Assembly: GCA_954871525.1 (NCBI GenBank)
Contig: OX940863.1
Span: 9,214,001 to 9,278,000 of the forward strand
Length of the DNA: 64,000 nt
Reading direction: 5' to 3'
DNA from: Parietaria judaica
Lineage: Eukaryota; Streptophyta; Magnoliopsida; Rosales; Urticaceae
Positions 13,401 to 25,152 of the stretch are shown in pieces (positions within the stretch are counted from its first letter, which is position 1; every line of letters starts with the position of its first letter). The notes beneath the pieces were generated by a model. The model was given only the letters and a program-made list of their open reading frames with translations. It ran no database searches and was not told the origin of the DNA. A program made the translations under genes and the position numbers.

Positions 13401-14028
13401 TGAAGAAAATCAAACCTATGAAGACGAAAACACCGTCGCTTGTACGTTAAATATACTTACTGTTTTCCCATCTTTGGTATGAACATGAATGTCGGGCCCG
13501 TTGATCCGACAGACCACGCCGTCAATCCACGCCACGGCGGGATCTTGAACCCAGACATGAGATCCCAACACTAAGTTCACAGGTTCTGTCTGAAAAAAGC
13601 AAAGATACGATCACTAAATATATCATTCAAGAACAGTATTTAAGCTTATATTCTTAATCTTACGTAATACCCTTCGAATTACACAATGCCATCAACATCA
13701 ACAGTCTTATCAAATAACAAAATCAAAATCTTTGTAAAGTCAATAATAATCTAGACTTCAAAAATTGTGAATATGACTAGAAAAAATAAATAAATAAATA
13801 AATAAATAAATATATTTACAACAATTAAGCAAAGAAACAAGAGGAAAATTTTCAAAAACCATTTTATCCACCGAAAACCCTTCACTTCAAAGGCTGGGCA
13901 TTTTAAAAATAATAATTCAAATTCAAAATATCATTCGTGAAGCAAATTAGAACGATAAGATACATAGCAAGAGAAATACACAGATATACTAACTTTGTAT
14001 ATAAACATATTATGCTTTGAATTACCAT
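3712..14028 (-). CDS. Class XI myosin heavy chain, XI-K (myosin-17) type
   Basis: Actin-based motor of plant cells; the XI-K group drives organelle and vesicle movement and polar growth. I can chain about 38 coding exons. Exon 1 is the ATG alone (14028-14026), followed at once by GTAATT; exon 2 (around 13450-13590) starts [17 protein letters not shown], the SH3-like N-terminal domain. The P-loop GESGAGKT lies in exon 12767-12923, with switch-region and actin-binding exons to about 10070. IQ motifs follow from about 9630 to 8640, then a coiled coil (8500-7380), and a dilute/globular tail from about 6750 to the end, with [12 protein letters not shown] near 6200 and SFLLDDDSR near 4030. The last exon ends at TAA 3714-3712 after [17 protein letters not shown] and coiled-coil wording ([20 protein letters not shown]) is closest to XI-K as I remember it. 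The linker between coiled coil and tail (exons near 7480-7377 and 7170-7110) seems short. No disabling change was seen. Confidence 0.95.
4378..4421. repeat. (CA)n(TA)n microsatellite in a myosin intron
   Basis: An alternating CA run of about 24 bases passes directly into a TA run within the intron between tail exons. It has no predicted effect on coding sequence. Confidence 0.85.
5649..5855. mobile_element. hAT-like MITE in a myosin intron
   Basis: This 207-base insert is flanked by the perfect 8-base direct repeat CCTAACCA (5641-5648 and 5856-5863). Its ends are roughly inverted: left AGGGCGGACCCAT, and right, reversed, ATCGGGGGTGGACGG. An 8-base target duplication and GGCGGA-type ends fit hAT non-autonomous elements. 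It lies in the intron before the tail exon that starts APRTSR, clear of the splice sites. Confidence 0.7.
6788..7080. repeat. Degenerate dispersed repeat (CCGGTTTTT / AACCGGAA words) in a myosin intron
   Basis: The stretch is littered with words such as ACCGGTTTTTGATC, AAACCGAGGAG and TTTAAACCGG. The same vocabulary recurs in the threonine synthase intron, in the 37813-38339 element and in several GDSL introns. It is probably an old dispersed non-coding repeat family; its borders are not sharp. Confidence 0.45.
9238..9414. mobile_element. Short MITE in a myosin intron
   Basis: A 177-base segment begins TACAGTAGACCCTCTATAA and its right end, reversed, begins TACAGTAGAACATC, giving terminal inverted repeats. 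The inner sequence repeats the 'TTTATTGAG' theme on both arms. A target duplication is not clear. A related left end (ACCTCTATAAATTAATAATG) is seen again near 57571. Confidence 0.6.
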
Positions 14029-15374
14029 TGACGCTCGTCCAAGCAGAGAAGCTGGCCTGACCCCGCAGAAGAATCTCCACCCAAAAAATAATTATCAACA
14101 AATATTATATATAATTTATATAATTATATAAATGGGATTAAAGGGTCTCTCTTTAATCAGTGATACAATGATGAGCTCCAAGTATTCAAAAAATAAATAA
14201 AAAAATCACTTTTAGCCCTCTCTACCAAACATCACCAAAGTCTCGAGCTTTCGTATATTCAGCCATACTTTCTCTCTCTAGAAAGTCTTGTCTTTGGTCC
14301 CTCGTCGAGCTTCAGCTTCTCTCACCTCAAAGTTTCGAGCTTTCTCTCTCTAGAAACGTGACAGTTTGGTGGGGACGATGGCAGCAATGGAGTTCTCAGA
14401 CAGCGCCCATTTTTGTTCTCATTTTAAACGCAAAGTGAAGCCTTTCTTTTGTGTAATTACATCGCTGCCCTTCTGCGGTAAAATTTTCAGATATGATAAA
14501 CAATTAATTATTAGGGTTACTAGCCAATGGTAAATTTAGTGGTCAAATTATTATCAATTTCTGCAATATCATGGAAAATGAGAAAACCGATTCCAAGAAA
14601 AGAAAATGGTAACGCAAAAATAAGTGTGGTAATTTTGCGGCAAAAATATATAAAGCGTCGTTAAGGCACTTAAATTCTTATGTCTCTTTTACGGTAAAAA
14701 TGTAGGTTGAACCGCGACTGTTAGAGCGATTTGGCACTCCATACATCAAGTCATTATAAATAATAAAAAATCATGAAACTGTTTTTAGAATTTAATTTTT
14801 TTACGATCAAAATGCATAATTTTATGTTTTTCAAAATTTATAAATACAGACATACACCTATCATTAAGCACAATTTAGCAAAACATCTTATATAATAACC
14901 ATTAAATGTAATTTCGCTATATGCTAGTAATTAATATAAAATTGTACTTTTAACATAGCTAGAAATACAATCAAATATATAGATATTTAAGTGTTTTAAT
15001 TCGCATAATTCAAATATTTTCATTACAAACATCCCTCCCTTGTATTAATTATTTACTAAACACAAATGGACTCACAATCAAATCAAATAATTGGTATTGA
15101 TTGTGTAAAGGTCCCATTTGAAAAAATAAAAATAAAAAAACAAGTCATTAATTAATATAAAAATTCTATTAAAAAAATATTTTTTTTTTAAATTGTTGCT
15201 GGTTTCTTCTTCTTTTATTTTCCATTATTTTTTGTCAAAATTGCAGTGGCATTGATGTAATTTTGTGCGTGACATGTGTTTTTGTTTATAAGTATTAAGT
15301 GTCAGAAGCTTTCACGACAAGACAAAGGTTTAGCTTATCCGTATCTAATCTAAGCAAAAGGGTTTTAAATATTT
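14029..15374. other. Myosin 5' untranslated region/promoter and AT-rich intergenic DNA
   Basis: From 14029 to about 14400 the minus strand reads as a plausible 5' untranslated leader and promoter of the myosin gene, with GA-rich blocks around 14260-14360 (TCTCTCTAGAAA repeated on the plus strand). 14470-15374 is AT-rich with no gene seen. Confidence 0.5.
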
Positions 15375-15843
15375 GGGTTAATGACGGCGAAAATACCCAA
15401 AGTTTAATCAAAGAATCTCTCGTGTACTTAAAGTTTAAAAGTGGTGGTAAAAATATCCAAAGTCGCATTTAGGGAGTTGACCACTCCATTCTCGTAACGC
15501 CGTTAACTTACCCGTTAACTCTGGCCACGCGGGCAAACGTTGGTTGTTGACATAACAATTTTTGCCAAATGGATGAGCTCAAATAAGTCTTGTTTAGGAC
15601 AAAACAATAAATTAAACTCCTAACTAATACTATTTAATACAACTAATTGAACCCCTAATGATTACACTTAGCAAAAAAAAATTATCCATGTGGCCAGGGT
15701 TAACGAGTAAGTTAACTGCGTTACGAGAATTAAGTGGTCAACTCCTCAAATGTGACTTTGGGTATTTTTACCACCACTTTTAAACTTTGGGTACACGAGG
15801 AGTTTTTTTACCAAACTTTGGGTATTTTTGCCGTCATTAACCC
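15375..15843. mobile_element. Mutator-like MITE with ~160-base terminal inverted repeats
   Basis: The left end begins GGGTTAATGACGGCGAAAAT and the right end, reversed, begins GGGTTAATGACGGCAAAAAT. The similarity runs for about 160 bases on each side (shared words AAAGTGGTGGTAAAAAT, GAGTTGACCACT, GTTAACTTAC). Flanks TAAATATTT and TAATATTTT could be an imperfect 9-base duplication, as expected for Mutator-like elements. No transposase frame is present. Confidence 0.75.
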
Positions 15844-17677
15844 TAATATTTTTATAAAATGTAAAATAATTTATTATTTTAATGGAAAAGGAAATGAACA
15901 CACGCCAAGTCATTGCATGAAACTGCCATCGGTCTTGACCAGATCAAGACACTCTTATATCATATGAATCCAGGTCATCAATCTCATTTTCTATTTAATT
16001 TGAATTTATTTTTTAAAATAATTTTAATTTGATTTTATAAAGTGAAGCTTTTGTTAATCTGAATTCAAATAAACTCCGTTCTATTTTCACTTCAAAATCC
16101 TGTCATCAACGTAATCAAACTCATTTGGTCTAGTGATAATTTTATTATACATCTCTTTAAAAAATATATATATATTCGTATCACATGAGACACAAATACG
16201 TACTATATTCACACATATAAATTTGACTAATAATGTAAAATATTCTTACACTAAATATATGTAATAATAGGAAGAAAAAAAAAACATATTGTACTTTGGT
16301 CAATAATATCACCCTCGTTTAACAACAAAAAAGTCATATCATATCATTAATATGAACGGTAACAAGTGTCTTGCGGTCGGTAACATGGCAAGAATTATTA
16401 TTTAAGCAATTTTATTTGTTTCTAAATTTTATGGTGGCTTATCCAAGTCATCTTACTTAGTTTTATTTCCATTCCATCATTTATATTATAAAATTATTTC
16501 AAGTGGATTTATCTTTTTCGACGTAAAAAATCGATATTATTTTCATTTACTTTCACATTATTGTTTTATGTTTAATTTGTAAAAATTTACAAATTATAAT
16601 GTTTAATTTGTATCTTACCCAAGTTATTAATCTCATACAACAAAGCTAGTACAATGACCATATATATTTAGTTAAAGATGGAGGCCCGAAATCTCACAAA
16701 GTGAATTTGAATCTCATTTGAATCTTAACTATGTTGCACGCAAGGAACACAAAGTAAGAATTATAGCTCGTAAAGAAATAAATAAAAATATAAAAGAGTA
16801 GAAACGAAACCAAAAGAGAATAAAACTATATAACCCTAAAGTTATCTCTCGAACAAATGTAGACGCTTACGAAATATGAAGAAAAATCCAAGTGCGAAAG
16901 TCAACAATCATACCCAAATTTTGAGCACTAAAACTACCTAATGCGCATTGCTACTCTATTTCATTCCCGAAAGATATGAGAAATTATAAAATTAATGACT
17001 TTCGCGTAACAGATGCATTTGGACCAACAAACTCGCAACTTTCAAAAGACAGACTCGATTTCTTCTAAAAAAAAGTTTAACTAACGTATGTCGTACTCGA
17101 ACTAAATTACTATAATAAAACTCTCACAATGTCCACATACACATATATATATATTGGAGATATGATCTGATAAATCATAAATGTCAGACATTGGAAATGA
17201 AAAAAGGATAAAAAATCCTATCTGATTCATTTTTCAAACAAAGATTCGTCGTTTTTAAATTTAAAATTGTCCTTTTGCTAATTTACAGCAACACTTGCGT
17301 ATTTATCAAATATTTTTCAATTTCGAAAACCTATTAATTAATTTTGTGTTACAAATTGATTCACAAACATATTGCAACAATAGATTTTTATAGCACAAAT
17401 TTTCAGTTCCATGACGTGAAAATAGAATGATTGTTGGGGATACCCGGATACAACATTTCATTTATTTTCTAAAATGGTAACGACTTTTTGCATATACGTA
17501 AACAGATCGTAATTACTGTTGTCTATAAAGTCTCAAGATACTACTCAACCATTTAATTCTTAGTAGTTATAGTTGAATATCGGTTACATTTTAGACTAAT
17601 TTTAATTTTCATTAAATTCCTGACATTGTTTTTACGAACTTTATAAAAGTAAGCAAAAAAAATTAATAAAAAAATTA
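15844..17677. other. AT-rich intergenic DNA
   Basis: No coding frame, RNA gene or clear repeat border was seen. Only short AT tracts such as the (TA)n at 17145-17155 stand out. Confidence 0.6.
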
Positions 17678-18468
17678 GGGTTAATACGCACAAATATACC
17701 TAAGTTGTTCAAAACTGTTTCAAAATAGAGGTAAGTTTTTTTTTCCAGTGTTATATATACCCAAGTTAATTTTTTTTTATGTTCTTTTAAAAAAATTCAT
17801 CATTTTCTTTTATTTTTAATGTTTTTATTAGTGGGCCCCACCATCTCTCTCTCCCTTCACCGATTTAGATTAAGTGATATCCGCAAAAAAACTCAAGAGC
17901 TACGAAGCGCCGATCCCGCCAAGCATGGTCATCCAGTATTATCAGTAACGACGGGATCGGACATGGAGCTCTCCCGGGCTGAGAATCGAAAAATGTCGAC
18001 ATAGAGACGAACAAAGCATTGTATTGTGCTTCCCCCGGAGCTCCGTACTGTACTGCGCAAAGCAATGAAGTTCGCTTCGCCGCTGGCGAAGCTAAGGAGG
18101 AGCTAGGGTACGAAAATGTCGCTTTGAATGGTCAATGGGATTTGACTCGCCATTAGAGAGCACTGTCTATTTTCTCATTTTGAATGTAGAAAGACATGGA
18201 GAAGATGAGTTTATTTGTTCATTTAGGATGAAATTGTTCATCTGGGTTTATTGTATAAAGATGAAGCTGGATATAACAGAGAGAGATAGGCCTACAAGTA
18301 AAAAAAATTAAAAATAAAATTATTTAAAAAAAGAAGCAAAAACAATAATTAGAGTATATATATAACACTTGAAAACAATAACTTGAGTATATATAACACT
18401 GGGAAAAAAACTTGGCTCTATATCAAAATATTTTGAACAACTTGGGTATATTTCGCCGGCATTAACCC
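17678..18468. mobile_element. Mutator-like element with GC-rich cargo (possible Pack-MULE)
   Basis: The left end begins GGGTTAATACGCACAAATAT and the right end, reversed, begins GGGTTAATGCCGGCGAAATA. Both continue with AAGTTGTTCAAAA and then CAGTGTTATATATAC, so the inverted repeats reach about 100 bases. The 9-base flanks AAAAAATTA (17669-17677) and ATAAAATTA (18469-18477) differ at one place and fit a Mutator target duplication. The interior, 17830-18290, is clearly GC-richer than the arms and does not look like transposon end. It has short open frames (for example 17865-18065 minus) but no protein I recognise. A captured gene fragment is an inference. Confidence 0.7.
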
Positions 18469-18995
18469 ATAAAATTATATCGGCTTGTAAGATCCAATGT
18501 GAACATGAATTTAGAAAGCAATTAATTATTAAGAATGCAAGTTTGTATAACTAACGCCACCTTATAGGGATGTAAAGAAGGTCCCGTGCAATCTTTAGTG
18601 AAATCAAAAACTTCGAAAATCCGGATTTGCCGCTTCCGAAAAGTGATTCTTCATCGAACTTTAATTTTAACTCAATTCATATTATTTGGTCAAATCTATC
18701 TTTTGTGGATTTCTTTCGATTTTATATAAAGTTATTTTTAGCCGTCGAAGATTTTTTATTTATTTATTTTTTAACATTGATATTCAATAGTAACATTTTG
18801 GAGAAGCGCTAAAGGGCTCCGGCCCACGACCCATAATCTTAGCGGACACCGTGACAACAACTACTGTCGTGGATATGACTTAAAATTCAATATTAGTATG
18901 GTATTTTAAATCCAAGTAAATAAAGAATCATAACTTGTCAAATCGAATTTTTATCGAAATTCAATGTTAAGAGCCCAAATCCAAATTCCCGCATC
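18469..18995. other. Intergenic DNA between two transposons
   Basis: AT-rich with one GC-richer patch around 18805-18870. No gene is supported; a short plus frame at 18627-18812 has no recognisable features. Confidence 0.5.
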
Positions 18996-19303
18996 TAGAG
19001 CTGCACATCTGAAAACCACAACGCGTCGCGATGGAATCGCCGGAAGTCGCCAGTCCGGCCGTCACGATGTGTCGTGAAGGGTGGCTTCGCGATGGCTCGC
19101 GGTGGCAGAAAGAGAGAGAGAGAGATTGTGAGACGGAGAGACGCTGCGAGAGAGAGAGGGGAAGAGAGAGAGCAACGTCGCGACTAAACCTTCTTCTCGC
19201 GATGCGTCGCGATTCTCGGGGCTGGCGTCGCGATAATCGCGAACGAGGAAAAACCATCGCGACGGACAACGATGCCATTTCACGATTTCTTTGTGCAGCT
19301 CTA
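18996..19303. mobile_element. hAT-like MITE, GC-rich, full of TCGCGA sites
   Basis: This 308-base insert has ends TAGAGCTGCACA (18996) and TGTGCAGCTCTA (19292-19303), exact 12-base terminal inverted repeats. It is flanked by the perfect 8-base direct repeat CCCGCATC (18988-18995 and 19304-19311). These are hAT hallmarks and suggest a young insertion. The interior holds eight TCGCGA hexamers in about 260 bases plus GA-repeat tracts (19110-19170). It has open frames on both strands only because it is GC-rich; no transposase is present. Confidence 0.85.
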
Positions 19304-22131
<2,828 letters not shown>

Positions 22132-23529
22132 AGGGCTGGAGAGAGAGATAGAGAGAGAGTTGTTTTTGTCGGCTAGGATTAGAGAGAAGCCATTTTTACC
22201 AAGCAACAGTGTTACATCTGATCTGACGAGGATTTGACCTTTATTTTGCTTATGATTTATATGAATGAAGTGAGGTTTGTTTGCTTGCACATAATGATTT
22301 ATATGATTGGCACCACCCTGTCCCGTCCGCGATGGGCATGGGTACGGGTTGCCCAGTCCGTGATTGTTTTCAAGCGGGCAAAATCCACCCATCTAGATTC
22401 TGAGATGAGTAACAGTCTTTAATTTTGTTTACAGTTCTATTTCACATTTTAAAACATTTTTAAAAATGGACGGGCGGGTTGAGGGCAAAACGCAACCGCC
22501 CACCTTTCCAATGGGCGGGAGCTGCCCACAACCTGCACTAAAGCTGCTCAGACAGGAAATGGGAGCGGACAACCAGCCCCGTGAGCGAATACGCCCACAA
22601 TTTTTTAGTGCTGTCAATACACGCCTTATTTTTGGGCACTAAAAGCGCGTGTTCGGATCTACCCTAGCTCTGTTTTTGTTTTTAAAAATGCTTAAATTCA
22701 TATTGAAAACGGCCAGGCACGCTCCCGCTGCTCAAGCCCCGCCAGGCACTTGCCCACCATCACCTTCAACTTTTAAGGCACTTACTACACTCGTATAGGC
22801 CCGCATAGCTAGTACCTTAACTTAAGGCCATACCAAACTGAAATTTTATGGCTTTATCCAACACATATCCTTTTGCCAGATTGATCGACCTATTATCTTA
22901 CAGAATACAGACAATGATTTGAGGTTGATAATGACATATTATATAAAAGAAACGGAGTAGTTCCATCCCAGTTTCCACGTCCGGAAGGCTAAGTGAAAAT
23001 ATCACGTCATGAAAATTGGTGCATGCAAAGCAAAGCAAAGCAGATTATGTGCCCAACTACGAAGCCAGGCGACCTGGTCTCGGGTCAAAGTCAAACTAGA
23101 CCATTTACTGCATCTATCAAACACCACAACAAACAAGCATCAGCTTTCATTAAACAAACAACCTTGCTATTGGATTTGCTTTTCTTCTTTCTTCTCTTTT
23201 CAAAGTGCCCACTAACAACACACAAAAGCTGTAGATCGAGCTAAACTCAATAAATTATATCACCATTCTCCTTTTCTGTTTTAAACTCTAAAATCACATC
23301 TCAAACTCACTACAAAATCCCGAGAAATCGGACATGTCCAACCAACCAAACCACACAATGCCAATTTCCCAACTCCCAAACAATTATAAAATAATAAAAA
23401 ATCAAATCCTGTGTCCCACTCTCAACCTATCTACAAGTACAATACAACTACTATTTTCTTTTTTATTTTTCAGAAGAAAAAAAACAAAAATTACTAACTT
23501 CAGAATTGGGCCTATTGGGCCTGAGGAGT
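22132..23529. other. Intergenic DNA with degenerate transposon remains
   Basis: The 3' flank of threonine synthase has a GA-rich tail (22137-22160). 22300-22780 is rich in GGGC/GCCC words (CGGGTTGCCCAG, GGGCGGGAGCTGCCC, AAGCCCCGCCAGGC), which looks like a decayed hAT-type element with no clean ends. 22800-23480 is AT-rich with no gene. Confidence 0.4.
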
Positions 23530-25152
23530 TCAGTCTTCTCGGCTCAATCTGGACTTGCCAATGGCGGCGTCTCGCTCCGTGAAGGACTTCTCCTTCTCCA
23601 GCATCAGCCCGGCTCTGAACCTGGCGATGAAGTTATCGGCCTTCGTGTCCACGTCGGGGCTCTGGCAGAACCCCCTCGCCGGCGACTCCTCTCCGCCGGA
23701 CTCCGCCTCCGACGAGGCGCTCCGCGTGCTGGTGTCGCTCTTCACCCTCACGAAGTCGCCGCGGCGCGTGAACTTCCATGGATGGACCTTGAACGGCGGT
23801 GGAGGCGGCGGCGGGGGGATCGGAATCAGTGGAGATTCGTTCCCGGTGAGCATGTAGGCTCTTTCGAAATCGCTCCGGTTCGGAGCTTTCTGAGTTACTG
23901 GAGCTGGGTTTCTCTGAGCTCTGTTCTTTGAAACCCTGACCTCGGGGTTCGCTCTCGGCGGCGGCGGCGGAGGAGGAGGAGGAGGTGGTGGCGGAGGAGC
24001 TCTCGACGAGGACTGGCTTTTTCTGGCTTTGCTTTTCTTCGATGAAAACAGGGATTGGAAGACCGACTGTGGCGGCGGCGGCGGCGGAGGAGGAGGTGGT
24101 TGATAGCTCGGAAGAGAAGGAGGAGGAGGAGGATCATCAATGGAGTTGACGATGGAGTCGAAATTCTCGACGCTCTTTTGCCTCTGCTTCTTCTTCTTCC
24201 TCCGCAGCGAGTTCAGGAAATCCTTGGTGGCGACGCCTTTCTTCTTCTCGCTCATGATGTTCCTTTGCTCCGAGTCTCGATACTCCGGCAATGGCGGCGG
24301 TGGCGGCGGCGGAGGCGTAGGGTTCTCGGTTTCCTCCCTTCGCTGTCTGATCGCTTCGTAGCTCCGCTTCGGCTTCCGACTGATCGGTGCTTTCTGCGGC
24401 GGCGACAATGGCGGTCGCGGAATCGGCGGCGGAGACGGAGGAGGAGATGCTTTCACCGGCGGCGGTGGAGATGGAGATCGAGGCGGTTCCGAATGGTCTT
24501 TCTTCGCACGGATTTGAACAGTGTCGACTTCAATGTTCTTCGTCTCCAACAGTTGACCGTGTTCTTCGAGCTCATCGTGCGCTCTCCACGATCGGCGGCG
24601 GTGCCGGAGCCGATGATCGGAATCGGACGGGCGGTACTCGCTCACCTCCATGTCGTCGTGGAATCTCCACCGATGGTCCTCGTCGCCGCCGCTGCTCGTC
24701 CACAGCGACTCCTGCCTCAGATCCGGATACGAGCTGCTGCTCCTCAACCTGCCATAGCCGTACGAAGACGCCATACTGCTCCGATCGGGGTAACCGAACC
24801 GCGGCGTCAAAGCATTCGATTTCAGGCTCTCCCTTGGGGAGAAGCTCACGCCGGTTTCTTCGCCGCCATTCCTGCTGAGGAAGCCGCAGACGACGGCGAA
24901 GAGGACGAGGACGAGGTTGAGCGAGTCCCAGCTCTTCTTGACAGACTGAGGCCTGAACAGGGTGGAGGCGAAGGACGCGAGCGATGGGAGGACGACGAAG
25001 ACGAAAGCGAGAGCTCCGAGGGCGAGGAGGAGGAGGAAGACGCCGGAGTTGAAGAAGAGCGAGGAGGATCTCCTCAGCCGTGGGCGACTGTGGTGGGAGG
25101 ATTGCAGCCAGAAGGGGGAGGATTGGGCGTCGTCTTCTTGGTGTGGCTCCAT
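23530..25152 (-). CDS. Proline-rich membrane-anchored protein with C-terminal DUF761 motif
   Basis: Single-exon frame of 540 codons, of unknown biochemical function. The ATG at 25152 is the first in frame. The N-terminus (about residues 30-65) holds a long hydrophobic stretch, FFNSGVFLLLLALGALAFVF, and a second lies near residues 78-92 (SLNLVLVLFAVVCGFL), so one or two membrane spans are likely (DUF4408-like arrangement). The middle is very rich in Ser, Arg and Pro, with several pure proline runs, the longest about 14, as in hydroxyproline-rich or formin-FH1-like segments, but no FH2 domain follows. The C-terminus (about 500-522) reads DVDTKADNFIARFRAGLMLE, the DUF761 signature of plants. Its antisense strand is also open by chance because of GC-rich codons. 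Confidence 0.85.
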   Translation of the reverse strand: MEPHQEDDAQSSPFWLQSSHHSRPRLRRSSSLFFNSGVFLLLLALGALAFVFVVLPSLASFASTLFRPQSVKKSWDSLNLVLVLFAVVCGFLSRNGGEETGVSFSPRESLKSNALTPRFGYPDRSSMASSYGYGRLRSSSSYPDLRQESLWTSSGGDEDHRWRFHDDMEVSEYRPSDSDHRLRHRRRSWRAHDELEEHGQLLETKNIEVDTVQIRAKKDHSEPPRSPSPPPPVKASPPPSPPPIPRPPLSPPQKAPISRKPKRSYEAIRQRREETENPTPPPPPPPPLPEYRDSEQRNIMSEKKKGVATKDFLNSLRRKKKKQRQKSVENFDSIVNSIDDPPPPPSLPSYQPPPPPPPPPPQSVFQSLFSSKKSKARKSQSSSRAPPPPPPPPPPPPPPRANPEVRVSKNRAQRNPAPVTQKAPNRSDFERAYMLTGNESPLIPIPPPPPPPPFKVHPWKFTRRGDFVRVKSDTSTRSASSEAESGGEESPARGFCQSPDVDTKADNFIARFRAGLMLEKEKSFTERDAAIGKSRLSRED

